Origin: Candidatus Cryptobacteroides excrementipullorum
GTDB taxonomy: Bacteria > Bacteroidota > Bacteroidia > Bacteroidales > UBA932
Assembly (NCBI GenBank): GCA_017695065.1
Contig: JADILZ010000014.1
Location: 1 to 64,000 of the forward strand
Direction: 5' to 3'
Length of the DNA: 64,000 bases
The notes below the pieces were generated by a model. It had not been told where the DNA came from. It made no database searches and worked only from the letters and a program-made list of their open reading frames with translations. Shown piece after piece: positions 1-8,203 of this stretch. The translations under genes and the position numbers were made by a program. Position 1 is the first letter of the stretch; each line of letters opens with the position of its first letter.

Positions 1-155
1 TGTGTCAAAATGAATGTTTTGATACAGCCCCATTAAGGCGTGTAAGAATTAGCAAAATGCAAGGCATTGAGGATGAGGGCGACAGGAGTTTACTGGAGTA
101 AATGACTTAGCCCGAATTCCGAAAATAACGCGGCAGTTTGCAAGTATGACACACC
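1..155. repeat. Possible miniature mobile-element end or dispersed repeat
   Basis: The first 27 bases form an imperfect inverted repeat (TGTGTCAAAA near base 1, TTTTGATACA near base 17), and the heptamer TGTGTCA at 1-7 recurs inverted as TGACACA at 147-153. Between them lies a nested hairpin: GGGC (77-80) with GCCC (110-113) enclosing TTTAC/GTAAA (89-102). This looks like a short element with terminal inverted repeats, but the window starts inside or at its edge and no second copy is visible, so the assignment is tentative. Confidence 0.3.
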
Positions 156-442
156 GTCTTTTTTCAGGATCAGGCTATGGCCTGCGACAGGTCTCCCGGC
201 GTTCTGATAGAGGCGACCTTGACGTGCACACAGAGCATATCAGTGTGCATAATCACCGGGGAAGGAGAACTTTTCAGGAGAAATTCGGGATACTGACCTC
301 TTTCAGGCATTGTCCGGATCTCTCGTATCTTTCAGGCTCTTGTCATAGAATATCCCAGACCGGTGTTTCCCGAAAAGCCTGAAATGAATCAGCCTTATAC
401 GCAGAAAGGAGAGTTTGCTTAGAAAATCCTTGATGTCCATAT
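156..442. other. Intergenic stretch without a recognisable gene
   Basis: This is the region downstream of the minus-strand S41 peptidase gene. A 78-codon open frame at 146-382 has no recognisable domain, no promoter box just ahead of it and an unlikely composition, so I do not call it a gene. No convincing terminator with a T-run was found for the S41 gene. Confidence 0.4.
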
Positions 443-1996
443 TCATTTGTCTTTATTGTTTTCAATCCATTCCCATGCCGGGTCTTTGCCTGACATGAAA
501 TCATCCCATGACGGAGTTATGAGAACATCCGGGACAAGCGCATTCCCATGTTCCCTGTCTCCTGCCGGACGCTGGAAGTACTTGCTGCTGACATAGCCTC
601 TGATTCCGGTATTGGGAAGCATCCACGTCAGCAGGTCCCCGTATGTGTCCGGTCTGAAGGAGCTTTCCTCTCCTATGATCAGTCCTATGCCGTTGTCCCT
701 GGCTTTCGTAAGAAGCATCCCTGCGCTGCTGTAGGTATCCCTGCCCTGGATGAATATTACATCTCCGTTGAAAGTGTCCGTTGTGCAGTTGAGGCGGAAA
801 AGGGTGTCCGGTGTTTCCGGAGCGCCGGACAGAGAAGTGAGGTATTTGCCGTTGTAAAGAGTATCGCCGTCTATCGTCTCCCCTCTGTCTTGAGCGGCTT
901 TTCTGTACTGGGACATCAGTGAAGGGTACTGCATACCCCACAGTGGAGACAGCCTTGTATATGATCGGTAGTCAGCCGTCTGGGCTGCGGGTTTCAGCCA
1001 TGAAAGAAGAATGTCGCCCAGGATGCTGTTTCCTCCCTTGTTGTTCCTGAGGTCTACCACCAGGGTCTTGACTCCGTTGGCACTGATGTCACGGAACATC
1101 TCTTCCAGGAACACGTTGAATCTCGGCAGCATGTCCAGCCGGGCCATGACATTTGCGGGGATTTCCTGCCCGGCAGGCATGGATGCGGCCACTCTCTGCA
1201 GTTCGGTATTCCTGTCCGTGAAAGCGTTGAACTGCAGATAGCACAGTTGTTTGTCTTCCGGGATCTCATAATAGAAAAGGGCTTTTTTCGGAGCCGTGAT
1301 ACCTTTGCCTGCCATATCATATGCCCACACTATTTCTGTCCCCCTTATGTCGCATGGATAAATCTTAAGCGAGGTCATGTCCGTAAAGACCAGGTTGAGA
1401 GAGGAGTCTGCCGCCATATATGGAAGGTCCTCCCAGTTCTGGAAAAACTGCATCATATTCCCGACATCCCTGATGAAACGGTTTTCGTTGTCGGAACTCA
1501 TCTTTCCCCGGAAACCGTCAAGCACATCCTTTATCTTCATCCCGTTCATGGACTTGAGACGTTTGCCGAGGAACTCACTGTATTCGGCTGCTATTCCTTT
1601 CACATAGACTTCCGAATCATTGAGGAAATACAGGTTGATAGGGTATATCTGATCCGTCCTGTATGACGGTGCCACTGTGGTATGTCCGTCTTCCAGTATG
1701 GCGAGACGGCTCTGGATGTATGTACCCAGTCCGCTGGCGGATGTGCAGTCCTCCGCCCACCTGAAGGATTTCATCTTCTCTCTTTCCAGAGCCTTTGCTC
1801 TGCGTGAATCTGCAAAATGCGGGTGGGTCTCTTCCAGCATGCTGTAAAACAGCAGCACATCTTTCTGATACGGATTCCCGGAACTGTACAGTTCAGAGTT
1901 TTCGGTTTCCGGGTCAGAATACAAGTTGAAGTCCTGTCCTGAGGCCGGAAGCAATACAAACAATAAGTAAGTGAGAAAACAGACAGGTCGTTTCAT
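443..1996 (-). CDS. S41 family (C-terminal processing protease-like) peptidase, secreted
   Basis: A 517-residue protein with an N-terminal signal peptide (hydrophobic residues about 5-18, ending near ASG-Q). The C-terminal half has the S41 peptidase fold: DLRNNKGGNS at 315-324 and the probable nucleophile in DTYSSAG (Ser423/Ser424), followed by IGEESS at 441-446. S41 enzymes cleave protein C-termini or peptides in the envelope; this one lacks an obvious PDZ motif, as in many Bacteroidota S41 paralogues. It is a single-gene unit: its start lies about 190 bases from the end of nqrF, and a near-consensus -7 box (TACCTTTA, minus strand, 2043-2050) lies upstream. The substrate is unknown. Confidence 0.8.
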   Translation of the reverse strand: MKRPVCFLTYLLFVLLPASGQDFNLYSDPETENSELYSSGNPYQKDVLLFYSMLEETHPHFADSRRAKALEREKMKSFRWAEDCTSASGLGTYIQSRLAILEDGHTTVAPSYRTDQIYPINLYFLNDSEVYVKGIAAEYSEFLGKRLKSMNGMKIKDVLDGFRGKMSSDNENRFIRDVGNMMQFFQNWEDLPYMAADSSLNLVFTDMTSLKIYPCDIRGTEIVWAYDMAGKGITAPKKALFYYEIPEDKQLCYLQFNAFTDRNTELQRVAASMPAGQEIPANVMARLDMLPRFNVFLEEMFRDISANGVKTLVVDLRNNKGGNSILGDILLSWLKPAAQTADYRSYTRLSPLWGMQYPSLMSQYRKAAQDRGETIDGDTLYNGKYLTSLSGAPETPDTLFRLNCTTDTFNGDVIFIQGRDTYSSAGMLLTKARDNGIGLIIGEESSFRPDTYGDLLTWMLPNTGIRGYVSSKYFQRPAGDREHGNALVPDVLITPSWDDFMSGKDPAWEWIENNKDK

Positions 1997-2126
1997 GCAA
2001 TTTGTGGTTTCTGGGTGTTTTTTTGTGGTATGACATTCGTTGTAAAGGTAATAATTTCTCTCATGTCTTTTACCGGTTTCAGACTATTATTTGATCCGGA
2101 TTCTGATATTTGGAAGACTATATAAA

Positions 2127-2164
2127 AATAAAAGAGGATGACCACCGCGTCATCCTCTTTTATT
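2127..2164 (-). terminator. Intrinsic terminator of the nqr operon
   Basis: A perfect 16-bp stem (2127-2142 with 2149-2164) with a 6-base loop lies just after the nqrF stop codon. Read on the minus strand it ends in a T-rich run. It is nearly symmetrical, so it could also stop transcription arriving from the other side. Confidence 0.85.
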
Positions 2165-2182
2165 GTATAGGGTGTCAGGACT

Positions 2183-3451
2183 TTATGCCCCGAAGTTGTC
2201 GTAGAGCAGATTCTCTTTAGGAACCCCAAGACTGTCAAGAAGGTTCTCCACTGAAGCGGACATCATAGGCGGACCGCACATCAGGTAGAGGCAGTCCTCA
2301 GGATTCTCATGCTGCTTGAGGTATGTCTCGTAAAGCACGTTGTGTACGAATCCTGCCGTATATGCCACATGCTTTGCGTCTGCCTCCGGATCCGGCCTGT
2401 CAAGCGCCAGGTGGAACTTGAAGTTAGGGAACTCTTTCTCGATCTCGTGGTAGTCCTCGAGGTAGAATGCCTCCTTAAGGCTACGCGCACCGTAGAAGAA
2501 ATTCACTTTCCTTGTAGTCTTCTCTGTCTTGAACAGGTGCATGATGTGGCTTCTCATAGGGGCCATACCTGCACCGCCTCCGATGAAGATGAGCTCCTGG
2601 TCTGCAGGAAGGTTGTCCGGGAGGAAGAACTCTCCGTAAGGACCTGAGATTGTCACCTTGTCGCCCGGCTTGAGCGAGTAGATGTATGAAGAGCAGATAC
2701 CCGGGTTCACAGGGAGGAATTTCCTTGTGGCCCTGTCGATAGGCGGAGTGGCGATACGCACGTTCAGCTTGATTATATCGCCCTCTGCAGGGTAGCAGGC
2801 CATGGAGTATGCCCTGAGGGTAGGGGTAGGGTTGACCATCTTCAGGTCGAATACGCCCATCTTCTCCCAGTCTTCCCTGTATTCAGGATCCACATCGATG
2901 TTCCTGTAGTCAACCGTGCATGCAGGGACATCCACCTGGATGTATCCTCCTGACTTGAAGTGGAGATGCTCGCCTTCAGGGAGTTTCACGACGAACTCCT
3001 TGATGAAGGTGGCCACATTGTGGTTGGATACCACTTCACATTCCCACTTCTTGACGCTGAGCGCCGAGTCGGAGATCTTGATCTTCATGTCTTCCTTGAC
3101 CTTGACCTGGCATCCGAGCCTCCAGTGTTCGCTTATCTGCTTCCGGTTGAAGAAACCTACTTCGGTAGGCAGGATTGTCCCGCCGCCTTCAAGTACCTGG
3201 CATTTGCACTGTCCGCAGCTTCCTTTACCGCCGCAGGCTGAAGAAAGGAAAATCTTCTGGTCCGCGAGGGTGGCGAGCAGGGACGAGCCTGGTGTCACCT
3301 CGATTTCCTTTTTCCCGTCGTTGATGCTGATCTTCACCTTCCCGGCCGGGGTCAGCTTGATCTTGACGAACAGGAGCACAGCCACCAGTATGATGGTGAC
3401 AACGGTGATTGTTATCACCGCAAGTATAAGTGTTGTAAATAACGTATTCAT
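2183..3451 (-). CDS. nqrF: Na+-translocating NADH:quinone reductase subunit F
   Basis: NqrF (422 aa) is the NADH-oxidising entry subunit of Na+-NQR. It passes electrons from NADH through FAD and a 2Fe-2S cluster to the membrane subunits. Seen here are an N-terminal membrane helix (about residues 5-30), a ferredoxin domain with cluster cysteines Cys73, Cys79, Cys82 and Cys114, then a ferredoxin-reductase FAD/NAD domain (RAYSMA FAD motif; GGGAGMAPMRS; the CGPPMM motif near the C-terminus). It is the last gene of nqrABCDEF and starts 18 bases after nqrE. Length and cysteine spacing match the family. Confidence 0.97.
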   Translation of the reverse strand: MNTLFTTLILAVITITVVTIILVAVLLFVKIKLTPAGKVKISINDGKKEIEVTPGSSLLATLADQKIFLSSACGGKGSCGQCKCQVLEGGGTILPTEVGFFNRKQISEHWRLGCQVKVKEDMKIKISDSALSVKKWECEVVSNHNVATFIKEFVVKLPEGEHLHFKSGGYIQVDVPACTVDYRNIDVDPEYREDWEKMGVFDLKMVNPTPTLRAYSMACYPAEGDIIKLNVRIATPPIDRATRKFLPVNPGICSSYIYSLKPGDKVTISGPYGEFFLPDNLPADQELIFIGGGAGMAPMRSHIMHLFKTEKTTRKVNFFYGARSLKEAFYLEDYHEIEKEFPNFKFHLALDRPDPEADAKHVAYTAGFVHNVLYETYLKQHENPEDCLYLMCGPPMMSASVENLLDSLGVPKENLLYDNFGA

Positions 3452-3469
3452 CGTTCTTCGCCTCCAGGA

Positions 3470-4078
3470 TTAAAGTTGAATACCCATGAATGTCATGAAG
3501 GCGATAGCCATCAGACCTACGGTGATGAATGTGATACCGAGTCCGCGGAGGGCGGCAGGCACGTTGGAGTATGCCATCTTCTCCCTGATTGCAGCCAGGG
3601 TCACGATAGCCAGGAACCAGCCGATACCGGAACCGAGCGCATAGACAGTTGCTTCCCAGACATTCACGAAATCCCTTTCCTGCATGAAGAGCGAGCCTCC
3701 GAGGATGGCGCAGTTCACTGCAATCAGCGGGAGGAAGATACCCAGCTGCGAGTACAGGGTCGGGGTGAATTTCTCCACCACCATTTCCACTATCTGGGTG
3801 ATGGCCGCCACGACTGCGATGAACACGATGAAACTGAGGAAGCTCAGGTCCACATCAGGAAGCCCGGCCCATGCGAGGGCGCCGGCCTTCAGTACGAATT
3901 CATTCAGCAGGTAGTTGATAGGCAGCGTGATCAGCAGCACACCGATAACAGCTATTCCCAAACCGGTAGCTGTCTTCACATTCTTAGATACCGCCAGATA
4001 TGAGCACATGCCCAGGAAGTAGGCGAATATCATGTTGTCAACAAAAATTGACTTTACGAATAAGCTTATATATTCCAT
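3470..4078 (-). CDS. nqrE: Na+-translocating NADH:quinone reductase subunit E
   Basis: A 202-residue integral membrane protein with about six hydrophobic segments. It begins [20 protein letters not shown], the typical NqrE opening; the cysteine in the first helix (MCSYLA, near residue 25) is one of the residues that, with NqrD, ligate the iron centre inside the membrane in characterised NQR. It belongs to the NqrDE/RnfAE family. Position between nqrD and nqrF (spacers of 19 and 18 bases) rules out the Rnf assignment. Confidence 0.96.
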   Translation of the reverse strand: MEYISLFVKSIFVDNMIFAYFLGMCSYLAVSKNVKTATGLGIAVIGVLLITLPINYLLNEFVLKAGALAWAGLPDVDLSFLSFIVFIAVVAAITQIVEMVVEKFTPTLYSQLGIFLPLIAVNCAILGGSLFMQERDFVNVWEATVYALGSGIGWFLAIVTLAAIREKMAYSNVPAALRGLGITFITVGLMAIAFMTFMGIQL

Positions 4079-4097
4079 ATCCGATTCGAGTTAGATG

Positions 4098-4721
4098 TTA
4101 TTTTTCCTGCAGGTCTTTCTGTATGCTTCTCTGTATCCATACGATGCATCCCAGCAGGATGAGGGCCATAGGCGGCAGGATAATAAGGCCGTTGTTCATG
4201 TAGCCGGCCTCATACACAGCTTCAGGTATTATCCTCATTCCGAACAGTGTGCCTGATCCGAGAATCTCCCTCACGAAAGCGAGGGCGATAAGGATGAGGG
4301 CATATCCGGCGCCGTTTGCAAGACCGTCAAGCAGGGACGGGATCGGCTTGTTGCCCAGGGCATATGCCTCGATACGTCCCATCACGATACAGTTGGTGAT
4401 GATAAGTCCGACATAGACGGACAACGCCTTGCTGACACTGTACATGTATGCTTTCAGCACCTGGTCCACGAGAATCACCATGAGCGCCACTACGACGAGC
4501 TGGACGATGATTCGGATACGGTTCGGAATCGAGTTCCTCATCAGTGATACCACGAAGCTTGACAGTCCTGTGACGATAGTCACTGAAAGACCCATTACGA
4601 TGGCTCCTTCAAGCTGCACTGTCACAGCCAGTGATGAACAGATACCAAGGACGAGTACCGTCACAGGGTTGCCCTTGAATATCGGTTTGAGCAGTACTTC
4701 TTTATAATCGATTTTTGCCAT
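4098..4721 (-). CDS. nqrD: Na+-translocating NADH:quinone reductase subunit D
   Basis: A 207-residue polytopic membrane protein, paralogous to NqrE, with the conserved GICSSLAVT segment near residue 27 and the NCIVMGR segment in a central helix, each contributing a cysteine to the NqrD/NqrE metal site. It forms part of the Na+ translocation path of the NQR complex. It sits third from the end of the nqr operon, with short spacers of 15 and 19 bases on either side, implying co-transcription. Confidence 0.96.
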   Translation of the reverse strand: MAKIDYKEVLLKPIFKGNPVTVLVLGICSSLAVTVQLEGAIVMGLSVTIVTGLSSFVVSLMRNSIPNRIRIIVQLVVVALMVILVDQVLKAYMYSVSKALSVYVGLIITNCIVMGRIEAYALGNKPIPSLLDGLANGAGYALILIALAFVREILGSGTLFGMRIIPEAVYEAGYMNNGLIILPPMALILLGCIVWIQRSIQKDLQEK

Positions 4722-4736
4722 AGATATTCCTCCTCA

Positions 4737-5555
4737 TTATTCTTCTACGAACTGGAACTGTAACGGAGCGCCATTCTCCCTGGCGGATGCAGACAGTGTG
4801 TTCAGATACGGCTCATAGTATTTAGCCCACAGGTTGATGCTGCGTCCCAGAGCCTGGGAAGTGATGGTGGCTCCGCTTATGGCATCGACACCGTGAGGGT
4901 TGTCCTTGGCACCGCCTTTTATCACTGCAAACATGTTGTCACCTTCTCCGAGAGTCTTGTCCTTGAACTGTCCGTAGAAAGGTTCATCTGCGATCTTTGA
5001 ACCCAGACCAGGAGTTTCCCCCTTGTGGTCGAAGATGGCTCCGTCGATGGTCTTGCCGTCTTCTGCAAGCGCCACATATCCCCATATCGGGCCCCACAGC
5101 CCGGCACCGTAGCACGGGATGACAGTTACAGTCCTGCCGTTGATGTCAAATACGTATACCGGCAGTCTGAGCTGGGATAGAAGGTCTGAGTTGCCGTCCT
5201 CGATTTTCTTGAGGAGGTCATTCTGTTTCTTCAGGTCCGCTGTAGTGGACACCTGGATGTCATTGGCGTTTTCCTTGCCGATGTTCATTTCTCCGACTTT
5301 CTTGCCGGACCCGTCCACAAAGAATGCGTCCTTGACTGTTTTCGTGTAGAGTGCGATCACATCGGTGTCTTCACCTACAGTGACGGACCCGTCAACCTGG
5401 CCTGCGGCACTGAGCAGCTTGCCGATGGTCTCTTTCTTCACGTTCTCGTTCTGCATAGGCTGCAGGATCATGGCTACAAAAGCAAGAATCGCCGCAACCA
5501 GGATTACGAGAACGGTCGAATATATCATTGTGTATGTATTACCGTTTGTATTCAT
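4737..5555 (-). CDS. nqrC: Na+-translocating NADH:quinone reductase subunit C
   Basis: NqrC (272 aa) carries a covalently bound FMN on the extracytoplasmic side. One N-terminal membrane helix (about 10-32) is followed by an FMN-binding domain. The flavin attachment motif SGAT is at residues 227-230, so Thr230 should be the phosphoester-linked residue, attached by the flavin transferase ApbE, which is not encoded in this window. It begins 12 bases after nqrB. The length is slightly greater than in proteobacterial NqrC, as is usual for Bacteroidota. Confidence 0.96.
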   Translation of the reverse strand: MNTNGNTYTMIYSTVLVILVAAILAFVAMILQPMQNENVKKETIGKLLSAAGQVDGSVTVGEDTDVIALYTKTVKDAFFVDGSGKKVGEMNIGKENANDIQVSTTADLKKQNDLLKKIEDGNSDLLSQLRLPVYVFDINGRTVTVIPCYGAGLWGPIWGYVALAEDGKTIDGAIFDHKGETPGLGSKIADEPFYGQFKDKTLGEGDNMFAVIKGGAKDNPHGVDAISGATITSQALGRSINLWAKYYEPYLNTLSASARENGAPLQFQFVEE

Positions 5556-5567
5556 ACCTTATATATA

Positions 5568-6767
5568 TTAAGCGACTTTAACTTTTTTAGCCCTTCTGCT
5601 GAGGGACGCCTCGATGACATAGTGGTCAATCAGAGGTGCGAATGTGTTCATCAGCAGGATAGCGAGCATCATTCCTTCAACGTATCCAGGGTTGAAGAGC
5701 CTTACGGTCACTGTGAGGGCTCCCACAAGGAAACCGTAGATCCATTTTCCTGTCTCTGTCTGGGCTGATGTCACAGGATCTGTGGCCATGAACACTGTAC
5801 CGAATGCGAATCCGCCGAGTACCAGGTGGTAGTATGCAGGCATTTCCATTGCCGGTGTCCCGCCGATAAGGTTGCAGAGCCCGCCGATGGCAAGTGCCCC
5901 GATTACGGATGAAAGCATTATCTTCCAGCTTGCCACTCCTGTCCAGATGAGGATTACCGCACCGATGAGGATGGCTATGACAGAAGTCTCGCCCACGGCT
6001 CCCGGTATAGTACCTATAATGAGGTCCATGAATGATGTCCCAGCATCGGTCAGTCCCTGTACTCCGCCTGCTCCCGCATGTACGAGAGGGGTGGCCCCTG
6101 AGAATGCGTCCGCAAGCCCGTTCCCGCTCTGGAATGCGGTCCCGTCAGTGAGGTATCTTGTGACACCTCCTGTCCATATGGTGTCGCCGGACATCTTGCT
6201 CGGGTATGAGAAGAACAGGAATGCACGGCACAGCAGGGCCGGGTTCCACATGTTCATGCCAGTGCCGCCGAACACTTCCTTGCCGAGGATCACTGCGAAT
6301 GCCACTGCGATGGCGAGCATCCACAGAGGAACGTCCACAGGGACGATCAGCGGGATGAGCATACCTGAGACGAGGAATCCCTCGTTCACTTCATGTCCGC
6401 GTATCTGGGCGGATATGAATTCTATCGCAAGACCTACTACGTATGCAACGACATACAGAGGAAGGACCCTGAGGAATCCGTACCATACCATCTGCCAGAA
6501 GCCCCATCCGAGGTCGAATGCGATATTGTGCTGATAGCCGACATTCCATATACCGAAAAGGGCGCATGGCACAAGGGCTACGACTACTGTGATCATTATT
6601 CTCTTCAGATCGACACTGTCCCTTACGTGTGACCCTTTGAGTGTCACTGTGTCAGGAACGTAAAGGAATGACTCGAAAGCATCGAAAGTCGAATGAAGGA
6701 ATCCGAATTTTCCGCCTTTTTCGAATGACGGTTTGATTTTATCGATAAATTTTCTCATAACTTCCAC
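5568..6767 (-). CDS. nqrB: Na+-translocating NADH:quinone reductase subunit B
   Basis: NqrB (399 aa) is the main membrane subunit, with about ten hydrophobic segments. It holds riboflavin and covalent FMN and is thought to form the Na+ channel and quinone site. The FMN attachment motif SGAT is at residues 223-226 (Thr226), and the conserved GGTGMNMWNPALL segment is near 167-179. It overlaps none of its neighbours and starts only 2 bases after the nqrA stop, so the two are probably translationally coupled. A second ATG four codons in is an alternative start. Confidence 0.97.
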   Translation of the reverse strand: MEVMRKFIDKIKPSFEKGGKFGFLHSTFDAFESFLYVPDTVTLKGSHVRDSVDLKRIMITVVVALVPCALFGIWNVGYQHNIAFDLGWGFWQMVWYGFLRVLPLYVVAYVVGLAIEFISAQIRGHEVNEGFLVSGMLIPLIVPVDVPLWMLAIAVAFAVILGKEVFGGTGMNMWNPALLCRAFLFFSYPSKMSGDTIWTGGVTRYLTDGTAFQSGNGLADAFSGATPLVHAGAGGVQGLTDAGTSFMDLIIGTIPGAVGETSVIAILIGAVILIWTGVASWKIMLSSVIGALAIGGLCNLIGGTPAMEMPAYYHLVLGGFAFGTVFMATDPVTSAQTETGKWIYGFLVGALTVTVRLFNPGYVEGMMLAILLMNTFAPLIDHYVIEASLSRRAKKVKVA

Positions 6768-6769
6768 TT

Positions 6770-8128
6770 TTAAGCCATTTCTTTCATCATCAGGTCAATG
6801 CCGTCCGAAAGTATGGACTGGATCTCGATTTTCGAAGGACATACGTACTCGCAGAGGGCAAGGTCCTCTTCAAGGACTTCATATATGCCGAACTTCTCCA
6901 TCTTGTCTATGTCGTTTGCAAGGCATGCCTTGATGAGATATACCGGGTAGATGTCCATAGGAAGCACCTTGCCGTACACATCCGACATCACGAAAGCGCG
7001 CGGACCTCCGTGGAGGTTCGTGTCCATATTGTATTTCTTGTTCGGTGTAAGCCAGGAGAAATAGGTGTGTGAGAAGCTGAAGAGACTTGTCCTGAAAGGC
7101 TTTGCCCATCCGAGCATTTCGAATTCCTTCCCTTCCTTGATGAGAGTCACCTGGTTGTCATGGAAACCGAGGAATCCGTCGCGGCCTGCATTGGTGCCTG
7201 TCAGTACATCGCCGCTTATGAACCTTACGCTGTCTGCAGGGTCTTTGCAGAAGTCTGCCACCGTAGCCATAGGCATTCCTGCGATTCCTTCCACATAGCA
7301 TGGATCCGATGCCTCTGGACCTGTGACAGCTACGAGCCTGCTCATGTCGTATCTGCCTGTGTTGAAGAGTTTCCCGATTGCAGCAAGCATCAGCGGAGTC
7401 ACTGTCCACACTGTCTCGCCTTTAAGGATAGGTGATATGTGGTGGATCTGTACTCCGACATTTCCTGCCGGATGTTTCCCGGAGAAGATATGGAAAGTCA
7501 CGTTCTCAAGCTTGTGGAACGGTGTCCCGGAGCAGTTCTCGCTGCTCAGCGACATGTGGACTCCTCCGTCGGAAAGTTTCGAGATGGCGTTTATCGCAGT
7601 CTGGATATTCTCCATCTCCTCCTTGAACACGAATTCAGGGCATGCTGCCAGAGGGGCAGTGTTGAAAGCGGACACGAAAATTGCCTTCGGCCTGATCTGA
7701 GGGTCAGCTATGATCCCGTAAGGCCTCTGGATGAAAGCAGGCCACAGACCGCTCTTCAGGAGGACGTCCTTGACTGCCTCGGCGTCGAGCCCGGCGACTT
7801 TCTTCACTCCGAAATCGACATACTCCTGTGATTTGTCTGCTTTGATACGGACTTCAAGCAACTTTCTTTTCTCTCCTCTGACGATTTCCGCCACTGTACC
7901 GCTGACCGGTGAAGTAAACAGAATCTCAGGGGATTTCTTGTCAGCCAAGACAGGTGAACCAGCCAGGACCTTGTCCCCTTCCCTGACCAGGAGTCTCGGG
8001 AGGAGCCCCCTGAAATCGGTAGGTTTAACGGCCACAACGTCAGGTGTCACCACCTTCTTGGTCTTCTGGACTGCTGTTCCTGAAATAGGAATATCCAGCC
8101 CACGTTTCAAATCAATGTTGTTTGACAT
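6770..8128 (-). CDS. nqrA: Na+-translocating NADH:quinone reductase subunit A
   Basis: NqrA (452 aa) is the peripheral cytoplasmic subunit of Na+-NQR, lying on NqrB near the quinone site and holding no redox cofactor itself. The start matches the family (MSNNIDLKRGLDIPISG), as do the barrel-sandwich N-terminal domain and the C-terminal CEYVCPSKIEIQ segment. It is the first gene of the operon. A minus-strand -7 box (TATATTCG) lies about 40 bases upstream, back to back with the helicase promoter. Confidence 0.96.
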   Translation of the reverse strand: MSNNIDLKRGLDIPISGTAVQKTKKVVTPDVVAVKPTDFRGLLPRLLVREGDKVLAGSPVLADKKSPEILFTSPVSGTVAEIVRGEKRKLLEVRIKADKSQEYVDFGVKKVAGLDAEAVKDVLLKSGLWPAFIQRPYGIIADPQIRPKAIFVSAFNTAPLAACPEFVFKEEMENIQTAINAISKLSDGGVHMSLSSENCSGTPFHKLENVTFHIFSGKHPAGNVGVQIHHISPILKGETVWTVTPLMLAAIGKLFNTGRYDMSRLVAVTGPEASDPCYVEGIAGMPMATVADFCKDPADSVRFISGDVLTGTNAGRDGFLGFHDNQVTLIKEGKEFEMLGWAKPFRTSLFSFSHTYFSWLTPNKKYNMDTNLHGGPRAFVMSDVYGKVLPMDIYPVYLIKACLANDIDKMEKFGIYEVLEEDLALCEYVCPSKIEIQSILSDGIDLMMKEMA

Positions 8129-8165
8129 TATAAAAACCGTTTTGAGTATTTTCAGAAAACCGCCG

Positions 8166-8173
8166 CGAATATA
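8166..8173 (-). promoter_or_regulatory. -7 box of the nqr operon promoter
   Basis: The minus-strand octamer TATATTCG matches the Bacteroidota -7 consensus TANNTTTG except for one C. It lies about 38 bases ahead of nqrA and only 14 bases from the divergent helicase box, so the two promoters share the spacer. Confidence 0.55.
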
Positions 8174-8187
8174 GTGAATTTTTTTCG

Positions 8188-8195
8188 TATTTTCG
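8188..8195 (+). promoter_or_regulatory. -7 box of the pcrA/uvrD promoter
   Basis: TATTTTCG (consensus TANNTTTG, one mismatch) ends 8 bases before the ATG at 8204. The transcript would therefore have an extremely short leader. Because the box lies downstream of the earlier in-frame GTG at 8174, it also rules that codon out as the start. Confidence 0.55.
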
Positions 8196-8203
8196 CGCCC
8201 ATT

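Noticed and set aside
146..382. 78-codon plus-strand frame in the left edge region
   Set aside because: No recognisable domain, no promoter box just upstream and odd composition; treated as chance.
1993..2238. 81-codon minus-strand frame overlapping nqrF end and the nqr terminator
   Set aside because: It spans a strong terminator hairpin and overlaps the end of nqrF in another frame.
2183..8128. Rnf complex as an alternative to Na+-NQR
   Set aside because: NqrA and NqrF are unmistakable and the order nqrABCDEF is complete; Rnf has different soluble subunits.
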